Shown: piece by piece, positions 45,601 to 51,746 of the stretch
How positions within the stretch are numbered: position 1 is the stretch's first letter
Layout: every line of letters begins with the position of its first letter
Assembly (NCBI RefSeq): GCF_000346485.2
Contig: NZ_KQ976354.1
Location: 6,299,510 to 6,351,255, forward strand
Source: Scytonema hofmannii PCC 7110
GTDB lineage: Bacteria > Cyanobacteriota > Cyanobacteriia > Cyanobacteriales > Nostocaceae
Length of the DNA stretch: 51,746 bases
Direction of reading: 5' to 3'
The notes under the pieces: generated by a model
Database searches by the model: none
Seen by the model: the letters and a program-made list of their open reading frames with translations, nothing else
Told to the model about the DNA's origin: nothing
Translations under genes and position numbers: made by a program

Positions 45601-47791
45601 TGGGTTTATACAAACTGAGTATGATGTTCCTCAAAATGCTTGGTATTCCGTTGACGGTCAAATTCCCTTGGGAATCTATGAAGAAGCAGGACAGGGAATT
45701 TTACTTTTACTTGGTTATTTGGGAACTGACTTTGAGAGTCAAGGACAAAGATCATTTCGCTTATTAGATCTTACCGCCAAATTTCTTTGCGAGCCACCTC
45801 AAGAAATCAAAACACTCCGTTATGATATCAAAATTGATTCTTATGTAAGGACGACCAGCAACTTAATTGTCTTTTTTCAAGCAGAGTGTTTCGTTGGGGA
45901 AAAACCGATTATCAAAATCTCTGGAGGCTGTGCTGGGCTATTTTCTGAGGAAGAACTCGCCCAAGGTCAAGGGATTATTGTCAGCGATCGCGAAGAGAAA
46001 GCAAGAAGTCGCATTCAAAAGAAGACATTTCAACCCTTACTGTTGTGTCAAAAATCTACTTTTGAGAAAGAAGACTTACTTCACTTAAGCCAGGGCGATC
46101 TTGCGACTTGCTTTGGAGATAATTACGAACAAAATGGCTTAAATCCGTCACTCCGGTTACCCTCAAAGATGCTGACAATGGTCGATCGCGTGGTATCTGT
46201 CGATCCTAAAGGAGGAGTTACAGGATTAGGTCTAGTCATGGCTGAAAAAATTGTAGAGCCAAATGACTGGTATTTTCTCTGTCACTTCAAAAACGATCCT
46301 ACTATGCCTGGTAGTCTCATGATTGAAGGAAGTTCCCAGTTATTACAATTTTACACTCTTTTCCTGGGACTACAACAGTGTACTTCAAATGCTAGGTTTC
46401 AGCCAATTCCCCAACGTCCTCAAGTGTCACGTTTTCGCGGACAAGTGACTCCGACTTCCGGAAAATTGATCTACCGATTGGAAGTTATGGAAATCGGTCT
46501 GTCCCCAACACCTTACATTATATGTAATGTCGATATTATCTTTGGAGACAAAACAATTGCGACTGCTCAAAACTTGGGATGGCAATTATCTGAAAAGCCA
46601 GAACAACCCTTATTAACACAACCAAATTTGCTTCAAAAACCAGTTTTATTTAATGAATCGCAAGTTCAAGAACTGACTAAAGGCGCTGTTGCTAGCTGTC
46701 TGGGTCCAGAATACCACATTTATGACAATCGTCGTTCGGTGTGTCTGCCAAATAGAGATTTATGCTTGGTCAGTCGTATTGTAGAATTTGAAGGTAAACG
46801 ACACGATTTGACAAAAACTGCCAATCTGGTCACAGAATACGATGTTTCTCCAGACGCCTGGTTTTTCCGTCATAATTCTTATCCTTATTTACCCTACTGT
46901 ACGTATATTGAAATAGCCGGTCAGCCTTGTATTTTCTTGGGCGTTTACCTAGGAGCACCTCTATTATTACCAGAAGAAAACCTTCATTTTCGCAACCTTG
47001 ATGGTAAAGGTACAATTCTCAAAGATGTAGATGTCCGTGGTAAAACTATTACCGACAAGGTACACATAAAATCATCAACTGTAGTCCAAGGAGCAATTAT
47101 TCAAAAATTTGATTTTCAATTATTGTGTGATGGCGAAGTTTTTTATCAAAGTGAGATGGTATTTGGTTATTTTAGCGACCAAATGCTAGCGAATCAAGTA
47201 GGATTGGATAGCGGAAAAATTGTACGTCCTTGGTATGAAGACAAGAAGAACTTATCAGCGATCGTGATCGATCTCAAAAATCCCGTCCATCAAGAGAAAT
47301 TTTATCAAGTACCACTGAGCCAACCATACTACCATTTAGCTCACAGTCAGTTAAACTTTCTCAATGAAGTTTTGATTGTTGAAGCAGGTGGAAAATATCA
47401 ACAAGGCTACATTTATAGCAGTAAAGATATTAGCCCAACAGACTGGTATTTCCCCTATCATTTTCATCAAGACCCAGTTATGCCAGGATCGTTAGGTATT
47501 GAAGCTATTATGCAAGCCATGCAAGTTTATGCATTACAACTTGACTTGGGAAGACAGTTTAAATCTCCTCGATTTGGACAAGTCCTTAACCATGAGATGA
47601 CCTGGAAGTATCGCGGTCAAATTACTCCTGAAAATCGCAAAATGTATCTTGAGGTTCATATTTCAAAAATTGATGTTAAAAACGAACAAGCGATCGTTGT
47701 TGGTGATGCAAGTTTGTGGAAAGACAATATGAGAATTTACGAAGTAAAAAATGTAGCAATTTCTTTATCTGAATCCGATATGGCTTTTTAA
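42686..47791 (+). CDS. PfaB/PfaC-like fusion: inactive KS - AT - DH - DH (1701 aa)
   Basis: Residues 1-410 have a KS fold, but all three catalytic positions are changed. By alignment to the active KS in this cluster, the cysteine is E163 (in CVEENS), the first His is replaced in EVFSSGIEEQD, and the second is Asn in NIGNTYVA. An AT follows (about 525-880) with YPGAFNSYIGMG and a nucleophile Ser in GYSMGEGS (about 630), the PfaB signature. Two FabA-like double hot-dog dehydratases follow, with WYFLCHFKNDPTMPGS (about 1200) and WYFPYHFHQDPVMPGS (about 1592). This combines PfaB (KS-like + AT) with the DH-DH end of PfaC. A Pro/Ser-rich heptamer-repeat linker (about 900-917) joins AT and DH. It should provide dehydration and isomerisation for the chain. 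Confidence 0.88.
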   Translation: MVKLAIVGMETFFGTCYGLDNFQHSVYEANQNFTPVPYTRVQDIQSTHQTEQISLGAYIQDFEIDTFYFKIPPNDLDKYDPQQLLLLKVIDNALRDADLDEKGKLLQNIAIVTVLKDGPVLEIASGSDSSDKSLLKQQRNIVYSKISSLWNVSGPNFSVCVEENSVFDALEIAKRLLTNGSADTVVVGAVNLANDSALWHDRLTSMGTGTPTLSYDRNANGSVLGEGAGAIVLKRYQKAQQDCDRIYAVIDSVIVTHKASVTPSESVRQCCFRAFDEADVEPTEIGYLEVFSSGIEEQDEAEINGLLQAYHVPGAELSCAIGSVKSNIGNTYVASGIASLIKTALCLYHRYIPATPQWSGLKKPEIWQNSPFYVPTESTPWLLTEKQTKRVAAINSLDKNSNFSHAILSEDPSQENRSNKSLQESDCYLCPIAANEISALLEQLDALEQTIKNSFSLSATASEIWSAFQKNSQATYALAIVGHNKKELLREIERGRKGIPDAFARGKEWKSPLGSYFTSKPLGKKGTVAFVYPGAFNSYIGMGRKLFHLFPKTCDRIPSFVSDQSQFFRDKQLYPRSLHPLSKRQLEELETQFLSDTLGLQVSGTGFSWLWTFIMKEYFQVQPQAAFGYSMGEGSMLYALDVWVNAKDVSKFVHSSPVFQTRLAGPKTILHDFWSISQANVGEDLWHTYVLMAPASTVRKCLEQESQVFLTNINTPTEVVIGGEPQACLRVIQALNCESFRAPADMVLHCEPTISEYGELVKLNTTDVNHVKNIKFYSTAHYDPLRLEKESLAHSISQGFSRLVDFPRLVNRVYEDGARIFIELGPGNTCSRWISENLQQKEHITMSVNRRGVDDCTAIVRVLAQLLSHRVSMDLSPLYSPIPESVQTKKTLIKTVTLPPTPNSPLPTPNSPLPILNETQVLEFAQGQVSRALGKDFESIDPYAKRVRLPCPPYLFVSRVTKLEGQRGEYDTGFIQTEYDVPQNAWYSVDGQIPLGIYEEAGQGILLLLGYLGTDFESQGQRSFRLLDLTAKFLCEPPQEIKTLRYDIKIDSYVRTTSNLIVFFQAECFVGEKPIIKISGGCAGLFSEEELAQGQGIIVSDREEKARSRIQKKTFQPLLLCQKSTFEKEDLLHLSQGDLATCFGDNYEQNGLNPSLRLPSKMLTMVDRVVSVDPKGGVTGLGLVMAEKIVEPNDWYFLCHFKNDPTMPGSLMIEGSSQLLQFYTLFLGLQQCTSNARFQPIPQRPQVSRFRGQVTPTSGKLIYRLEVMEIGLSPTPYIICNVDIIFGDKTIATAQNLGWQLSEKPEQPLLTQPNLLQKPVLFNESQVQELTKGAVASCLGPEYHIYDNRRSVCLPNRDLCLVSRIVEFEGKRHDLTKTANLVTEYDVSPDAWFFRHNSYPYLPYCTYIEIAGQPCIFLGVYLGAPLLLPEENLHFRNLDGKGTILKDVDVRGKTITDKVHIKSSTVVQGAIIQKFDFQLLCDGEVFYQSEMVFGYFSDQMLANQVGLDSGKIVRPWYEDKKNLSAIVIDLKNPVHQEKFYQVPLSQPYYHLAHSQLNFLNEVLIVEAGGKYQQGYIYSSKDISPTDWYFPYHFHQDPVMPGSLGIEAIMQAMQVYALQLDLGRQFKSPRFGQVLNHEMTWKYRGQITPENRKMYLEVHISKIDVKNEQAIVVGDASLWKDNMRIYEVKNVAISLSESDMAF
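45377..45430. repeat. In-frame TCCCCAC/TCCCAAC heptamer repeat
   Basis: About seven heptamers of TCCCCAC type encode a Pro-Ser-Leu-Asn-rich linker (PPTPNSPLPTPNSPLPI) between the AT and DH parts. The array has no stop codon in this frame. The complementary GGGGAGT version occurs at 15398 and, with stops, at 49712. Confidence 0.9.
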
Positions 47792-48026
47792 TATAGCAAT
47801 CCTAAATCATTTGTAAAATCTCTTATTTCCTTTCTTTGCGCTCTTTGCGTCTTTGCGGTTAATAATTTTTATAACTCAAATAGGACTGCTATAGCTCTCT
47901 CATGTCTTACCTCTGCGTCTTTGCGGTTAAATAAATAATTTTTTGAACCGCAAAGACGCAAAGAGCGCTAAGAAAAGAGGGGAAGAAGAGAAGTGAAAAA
48001 CGTAGGAATTTCTTTATCTGAATCAT
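47741..48026. repeat. Duplicated gene tail flanking palindromic repeats
   Basis: A 35-bp stretch from the 3' end of the previous gene (47741-47775) recurs at 47992-48026 with 32 identities. Between them lie three arms of the GCGTCTTTGCGGTT repeat family (47841-47862, 47911-47930, and inverse 47948-47970). The second copy still encodes EVKNVGISLSES followed by a stop just before the next gene's AGGAG. Confidence 0.9.
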
Positions 48027-48038
48027 AGGAGTTTTAAA

Positions 48039-49721
48039 ATGTTAACGAATGGTAATGGAAAAAAAGCACAAAATCTGTCTACATCTCTTCTAGAGGGTGG
48101 CGGTGATGCGACAAATTATTTCAACAGTACAAACAAAGCTTGGAAAGGTTATTTAGACTTAATTTCCTTTGATGAAGTTGGAATCAAAGCACGACTGCTG
48201 AATTTGCACCAACCTTGTTATATCCTTAAAGATAGAGAGAGAATTGGTATTGCTAACCATGGTTCTTCCTACAACTTTGACAACAGCCAAGGCGGGTTGA
48301 TAGAGATTTTGATGGTAGCGCCACCAATGCTACCTCAACAGTTAGGCGATCGCGACTTCTTAAATTTTCATGGCGTCAAGTACGCCTATGCTGCTGGTGC
48401 GATGGCTGGTGGTATTGCGTCAGCAGAATTAGTCATTGCTCTGGGAAAAGCAGGCTTTCTGGCTAGTTTTGGTGCTGCGGGCTTAGTTCCTGCTCGAGTT
48501 GAAGCAGCCATTCAGCAAATCCAGCAAGCCCTTCCCAATAGACCTTACGCATTTAACCTCATTCACAGTCCTAGTGAAGAAGCTTTAGAACGGCGAGCGG
48601 TAGATTTGTACCTAAAATATGGTGTAAAAACTGTAGAAGCTTCTGCATTTATGGATTTAACACCCCATATTGTTCGTTACCGAGCTGCGGGTTTAAGTGT
48701 CAATGCACTCGGTCAAATTGAGATAAAAAACAAAATTATTGCTAAAATTTCCCGCCCAGAAGTCGCATCGCAATTTTTACAACCAGCGCCTGCAAAAATT
48801 CTCAAACAGTTAGTTGAAGAACAACTGATTACAGAGTTACAAGCCAATCTAGCTCAAAAAGTTCCTATGGCGGATGACATCACGGTAGAAGCCGATTCAG
48901 GCGGTCATACAGATAACCGTCCGTTAGTGTGTCTGCTTCCTTCCATCATCTCCTTACGCGATCGGATGCAACAAAAGTACTGCTACGAAAGACGGGTGAG
49001 AGTTGGCGCAGGAGGAGGTATTGGAACACCAGAATCAGCATTAGCCGCCTTTATGATGGGAGCTAGTTACATAGTGACAGGGTCTGTCAATCAAGCCTGT
49101 GTGGAAGCCGGTACCTCTGCTCATACAAAACGTTTATTAGCCCAAGCTGGAATAGCAGACGTTATTATGGCTCCATGCGCCGATATGTTTGAATTAGGAG
49201 TAAAGGTACAACTACTCAAGCGCGGGACTCTTTTCCCGATGCGAGCACAAAAATTGCACGATCTTTATAAAAACTATAACTCCATCGACGAAATTCCCAC
49301 CACAGAAAGACAAAAATTAGAAGAACAAGTCTTTGGAAAACCTTTAGAAACAGTTTGGCAAGAAACAGTGAGCTTCTTCACCGAACGAGATCCAGAGCAA
49401 ATTGCTAGAGCGGACAACAATCCCAAACGGAAAATGGCCCTAATTTTCCGGTGGTATCTAGGACTCTCCTCACGCTGGGCTAGTTCCGGCGAAAAAAACC
49501 GAGAGATGGATTACCAAATTTGGTGCGGACCTGCGATCGGTGCTTTTAATGAATGGGTACAAGGAACTTACCTAGCCCCCCCAGAAGCGCGACACGTAGC
49601 AGACGTTGCTTATCATATAATGACCGGAGCCGCCTACTTATATCGGTTGCAAAACTTAAAACTGCAAGGCTTGCAATTACCAGCCCACTTTAGTTATTAC
49701 CATCCAATTTGTGGGGAGTAG
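48039..49721 (+). CDS. PfaD-family enoyl reductase / nitropropane-dioxygenase-like
   Basis: The start is ATG 48039 with AGGAG seven bases upstream. The 560-residue protein has a short N-terminal region ending LHQPCYILKDRERIGIAN, then a TIM barrel with GAMAGGIASAELVIALGKAG, LASFGAAGL, NLIHSPSEEALE and AGGGIGTPESALAAFMMGASYIVTGS (phosphate-binding loop for FMN). This is PfaD of PUFA and heterocyst-glycolipid synthases, which reduces enoyl intermediates in trans. The last residues GE and the TAG stop come from a GGGAGTA heptamer array, so the end may have been altered, though the length is normal. Confidence 0.93.
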   Translation: MLTNGNGKKAQNLSTSLLEGGGDATNYFNSTNKAWKGYLDLISFDEVGIKARLLNLHQPCYILKDRERIGIANHGSSYNFDNSQGGLIEILMVAPPMLPQQLGDRDFLNFHGVKYAYAAGAMAGGIASAELVIALGKAGFLASFGAAGLVPARVEAAIQQIQQALPNRPYAFNLIHSPSEEALERRAVDLYLKYGVKTVEASAFMDLTPHIVRYRAAGLSVNALGQIEIKNKIIAKISRPEVASQFLQPAPAKILKQLVEEQLITELQANLAQKVPMADDITVEADSGGHTDNRPLVCLLPSIISLRDRMQQKYCYERRVRVGAGGGIGTPESALAAFMMGASYIVTGSVNQACVEAGTSAHTKRLLAQAGIADVIMAPCADMFELGVKVQLLKRGTLFPMRAQKLHDLYKNYNSIDEIPTTERQKLEEQVFGKPLETVWQETVSFFTERDPEQIARADNNPKRKMALIFRWYLGLSSRWASSGEKNREMDYQIWCGPAIGAFNEWVQGTYLAPPEARHVADVAYHIMTGAAYLYRLQNLKLQGLQLPAHFSYYHPICGE

Positions 49722-49745
49722 GGAGTAGGGAGTAGGGAGTAGGGG
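49712..49745. repeat. GGGAGTA heptamer array carrying the stop codon
   Basis: Four GGGAGTA copies. The first supplies the TAG stop of the enoyl reductase gene. Because the unit contains TAG and is seven bases long, the array puts a stop in all three frames. Confidence 0.9.
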
Positions 49746-50067
49746 GAAGGGGGACAAGGAAGAAAGACCAATCCTCAATCCAAAATCCCCACTCCCTAAA
49801 TAAAGTTTTTGTAAAGTTCGCGAAATTACAGTTTTTCGATGTGAAGAATTTAATAACAGTTAGCTATAGCGTTTTTCATCTGGATGAAGTACAAATTCAT
49901 CTGCGTGCATCCGCGTTCATCTGCGGTTCCTTAACTCCTTAATATATTGCACCCAATTGAAAACTGCTACATTCCACAAAGCATCAAAAAATTAACGCTT
50001 AAGACTTAACTCCAGAAACTTCACTTAATAAACTTTCACCTCAAATCATATTCAAAGGAATCGGTGC
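49746..50067. other. Spacer before the ACP gene
   Basis: Contains an AATCCCCACTCCC stretch and a single arm of the AACCGCAGATGAACGC repeat family in inverse orientation (49898-49932). No ORF is supported. A CAAAGGAATC ribosome binding site lies before the ACP start. The promoter for ACP and PKS may lie here. Confidence 0.55.
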
Positions 50068-50322
50068 ATGGCTATTTCAAATAAGCAGTCTCAAACAGCA
50101 GAAACCATTCAATCTTGGTTAATCAATGAGTTTGCTGAAAGACTTGAACTTTCGCAAGATGAAATCGACGTGAATGAACCATTCGATAACTACGACCTGA
50201 CTTCTGCTGAGACAATGATTCTACTTGGAAAACTAGAAAAATGGTTGGGAATCAAACTGAACCCCACCCTGATCTTCAACTATCCAACTATTGCAGAACT
50301 TGGCGATCGCTTGGCTGAGTAA
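50068..50322 (+). CDS. Free-standing acyl carrier protein
   Basis: The 84-residue protein is a four-helix ACP with the phosphopantetheine site Ser46 in FDNYDLTSAETMILLGKLEKWLG, and the closing FNYPTIAELGDRL helix. D-L-T-S rather than D-S-I marks it as the PKS/NRPS-linked type, unlike the Pfa ACP in the big synthase. It precedes the type I PKS by 127 bp. It probably receives the acyl chain and presents it to the PKS, or loads its starter. Confidence 0.92.
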   Translation: MAISNKQSQTAETIQSWLINEFAERLELSQDEIDVNEPFDNYDLTSAETMILLGKLEKWLGIKLNPTLIFNYPTIAELGDRLAE

Positions 50323-50343
50323 ATTAATATAGCGTTTCCCAGT

Positions 50344-50419
50344 ATCAGCGTTCGTCTGCGTTCATCTGCGGTTAAATAAATTATTTTTGAACCGCAGATG
50401 AACGCTGATGGACGCAGAT
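50344..50419. repeat. Palindromic interspersed repeat before the PKS
   Basis: Two arms of about 30 bp, of CATCTGCGGTT / AACCGCAGATG type, separated by about 16 bases of AT-rich loop. The right arm lies within 31 bp of the PKS start and includes an in-frame ATG at 50408. Confidence 0.85.
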
Positions 50420-50449
50420 AAAAAAGATAATGAAAATGGTAGATTAAAA

Positions 50450-51746
50450 ATGGAACCAATTGCAATTATAGGTATTAGCTGCCGATTTCCGGGAGCAGAT
50501 AATCCAGAAGCTTTTTGGCAACTCCTGCGTGATGGAGTCGATGCTATTACAGAAATACCCTCCAATCGCTGGGATATCCGGCAATTTTACGACCAAGATC
50601 CAGAAGTTTCTGGTAAGATGAATTCTCGCTGCGGTGGCTTTTTGCAGCAAGTAGACCAGTTTGACCCTCAGTTTTTTGGCATTTCACCGCGAGAAGCGGT
50701 TTCTATGGACCCCCAACAACGACTCTTGCTAGAGGTGGCTTGGGAGGCGTTGGAAGATGCGGGACAGGTACAGGAACAGTTGTCTGGTTCGCAAACTGGT
50801 GTGTTTGTTGGTATTTCTACGAATGATTATACTTTGATTCAGGGGGAGGAATATTCTCAGCGACCTCAGGGTTACGATTTAACTGGTAATGTATTGAGCA
50901 TTGCGGCTGGTCGGATTTCTTATCAGTTTAATTTGAAGGGACCGAGCATGGCAATTGACACTGCTTGTTCTTCTTCACTGGTTGCTGTTCACCTCGCTTG
51001 TCAAAATCTCTGGAATGGAGATGCGACCATGGCTTTGGCTGGAGGGGTGAACGTTATTGTTTCGCCTACGGGTAATGTTGGTCTGACTAAACTGAAGGCT
51101 TTGTCTCCTGATGGGCGCTGCAAAACTTTTGATGCGGGTGCTAACGGTTATGTTCGGAGTGAGGGAGTTGGTTTTGTTATTCTTAAACCCTTATCAAAAG
51201 CTTTGGCGGATAAAGACCGGATTTATGCGCTGATTCGAGGGAGTGCTATTAATCATGATGGTCGTAGCAAGGGATTGACTGTACCTTTCGGTCCCGCTCA
51301 AGAAGCACTCATTCGTAAAGCATTGGAGAAAGGCGGGGTAGCACCTGCTGACGTTAGTTACGTCGAATTGCATGGTACGGGAACTCCTTTAGGGGATCCA
51401 ATTGAAGCGATCGCACTGGGAAGCGTGCTTGCTCAAGACCGTTCTCCCAATAACTACTGTACTGTAGGTTCTGTTAAAAGCAATATTGGGCATTTAGAAG
51501 CCGCTTCTGGGATCGCTGGTTTAATTAAAGTTGCATTATCCCTCAAGAACAAACAGATACCACCAAATCTGCATTTTCACAACCCCAATCCCTACATTCC
51601 TTTTGAAACCCTACCAATACGCATATCGCAAGCTTTAACACCTTGGTCTACATCAACCCCAGCCTTTGCTGGTATTAGCTCTTTTGGTTTTGCTGGAACC
51701 AATGCTCATGTTGTCCTAGAAGAAGCACCCCCCTCCCCCCCTCCCC
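50450..51746 (+). CDS. Type I polyketide synthase, N-terminal ketosynthase (runs off right edge)
   Basis: I start at ATG 50450 (MEPIAIIGISCRFPG), the normal KS opening; an ATG at 50408 inside the upstream repeat would add 14 residues. The visible 432 residues are a complete modular-type KS: DPQQRLLLEVAWEALEDAG, C173 in DTACSSS, H308 in ELHGTGTPLGDP, H348 in NIGHLEAASG, and the ending SSFGFAGTNAHVVLEEAP. The frame continues into a Pro/Ser-coding repeat at the edge. The following AT and other domains are outside the window. It differs clearly from the Pfa-type KS at 35517 and probably extends a chain delivered by the adjacent ACP. Confidence 0.95.
   Translation, partial: MEPIAIIGISCRFPGADNPEAFWQLLRDGVDAITEIPSNRWDIRQFYDQDPEVSGKMNSRCGGFLQQVDQFDPQFFGISPREAVSMDPQQRLLLEVAWEALEDAGQVQEQLSGSQTGVFVGISTNDYTLIQGEEYSQRPQGYDLTGNVLSIAAGRISYQFNLKGPSMAIDTACSSSLVAVHLACQNLWNGDATMALAGGVNVIVSPTGNVGLTKLKALSPDGRCKTFDAGANGYVRSEGVGFVILKPLSKALADKDRIYALIRGSAINHDGRSKGLTVPFGPAQEALIRKALEKGGVAPADVSYVELHGTGTPLGDPIEAIALGSVLAQDRSPNNYCTVGSVKSNIGHLEAASGIAGLIKVALSLKNKQIPPNLHFHNPNPYIPFETLPIRISQALTPWSTSTPAFAGISSFGFAGTNAHVVLEEAPPSPPP
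51727..51746. repeat. C-rich CCCTCCC repeat at the right edge
   Basis: The window ends in CCCCCCTCCC-type units that follow VLEEAP in frame as Pro/Ser codons. It mirrors the GGAGTGGG repeat at the left edge. Confidence 0.7.

Noticed and set aside
1-51746. tRNA or rRNA genes
   Set aside because: No cloverleaf T-arm pattern or rRNA sequence was recognised by eye; a covariance scan would be decisive.

Overview
The window is chromosomal DNA from a cyanobacterium, probably a filamentous one. The evidence is the dense scatter of the HIP1 octamer (GCGATCGC), a cyanobacterial-type suf locus (sufR divergent from sufBCDS), heptameric short tandem repeats, palindromic interspersed repeats between and inside genes, and a Pfa/heterocyst-glycolipid-type lipid synthase. 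Both ends of the window are cut inside protein-coding genes, and both lie in G/C-homopolymer-rich short repeats.

Layout. (1) 1-4.4 kb: the N-terminal part of a copper-type P1B ATPase, a doubtful small hydrophobic ORF, a TM2-domain protein, a 0.7 kb gap and a CPBP-family membrane protease. (2) 4.5-7.1 kb: an accessory islet with two Uma2-family proteins, an Imm1-like immunity protein and a HicBA toxin-antitoxin pair. (3) 7.2-13.2 kb: the iron-sulfur assembly operon sufB-sufC-sufD-sufS on the minus strand, with the [Fe-S] repressor gene sufR divergent from it and a clear SufR operator between them. (4) 13.4-19.4 kb: scattered housekeeping or hypothetical genes (membrane protein, YbjQ-like protein, secreted TPR protein, orphan ABC ATPase, a 45-aa ORF) separated by repeat-rich gaps. 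(5) 19.4-32.9 kb: a plus-strand exopolysaccharide cluster of Wzx/Wzy type, with two GT4 and four GT2 glycosyltransferases, a GH74-like membrane-anchored beta-propeller protein, a Wzz-like co-polymerase, an O-antigen polymerase/ligase-like protein and a flippase. (6) 33.0-35.2 kb: a small accessory islet of iteron-like palindromes and direct repeats, a hairpin-rich non-coding stretch, an XRE regulator, a coiled-coil protein and a formylglycine-generating-enzyme-like gene with an abnormal 3' end. (7) 35.5-51.7 kb: a lipid/polyketide cluster. A PfaA-like synthase is split over three ORFs (KS-MAT-ACP; KR structural half; KR-DH). It is followed by a PfaB/PfaC-like fusion (inactive KS-AT-DH-DH), a PfaD-type enoyl reductase, a free-standing ACP and the start of a type I PKS that runs off the right edge. 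I infer that the Pfa-like proteins iteratively build a long acyl chain and that the ACP/PKS pair may extend it.

The most unusual signals concern repeats interacting with genes. A 30-bp hairpin-forming unit (encoding DKxGTACAKG or DKxGTACAKS) lies in frame in three unrelated genes, with compensatory base changes in its stem. Stop-containing heptamer arrays supply or abut several stop codons, while stop-free variants form linkers inside ORFs. MITE-like palindromes supply the 3' ends of at least two genes, and a 35-bp copy of one gene's tail sits on the far side of a palindromic repeat. No tRNA, rRNA, CRISPR array or transposase gene was recognised. All functions rest on motif reading, with no database search.
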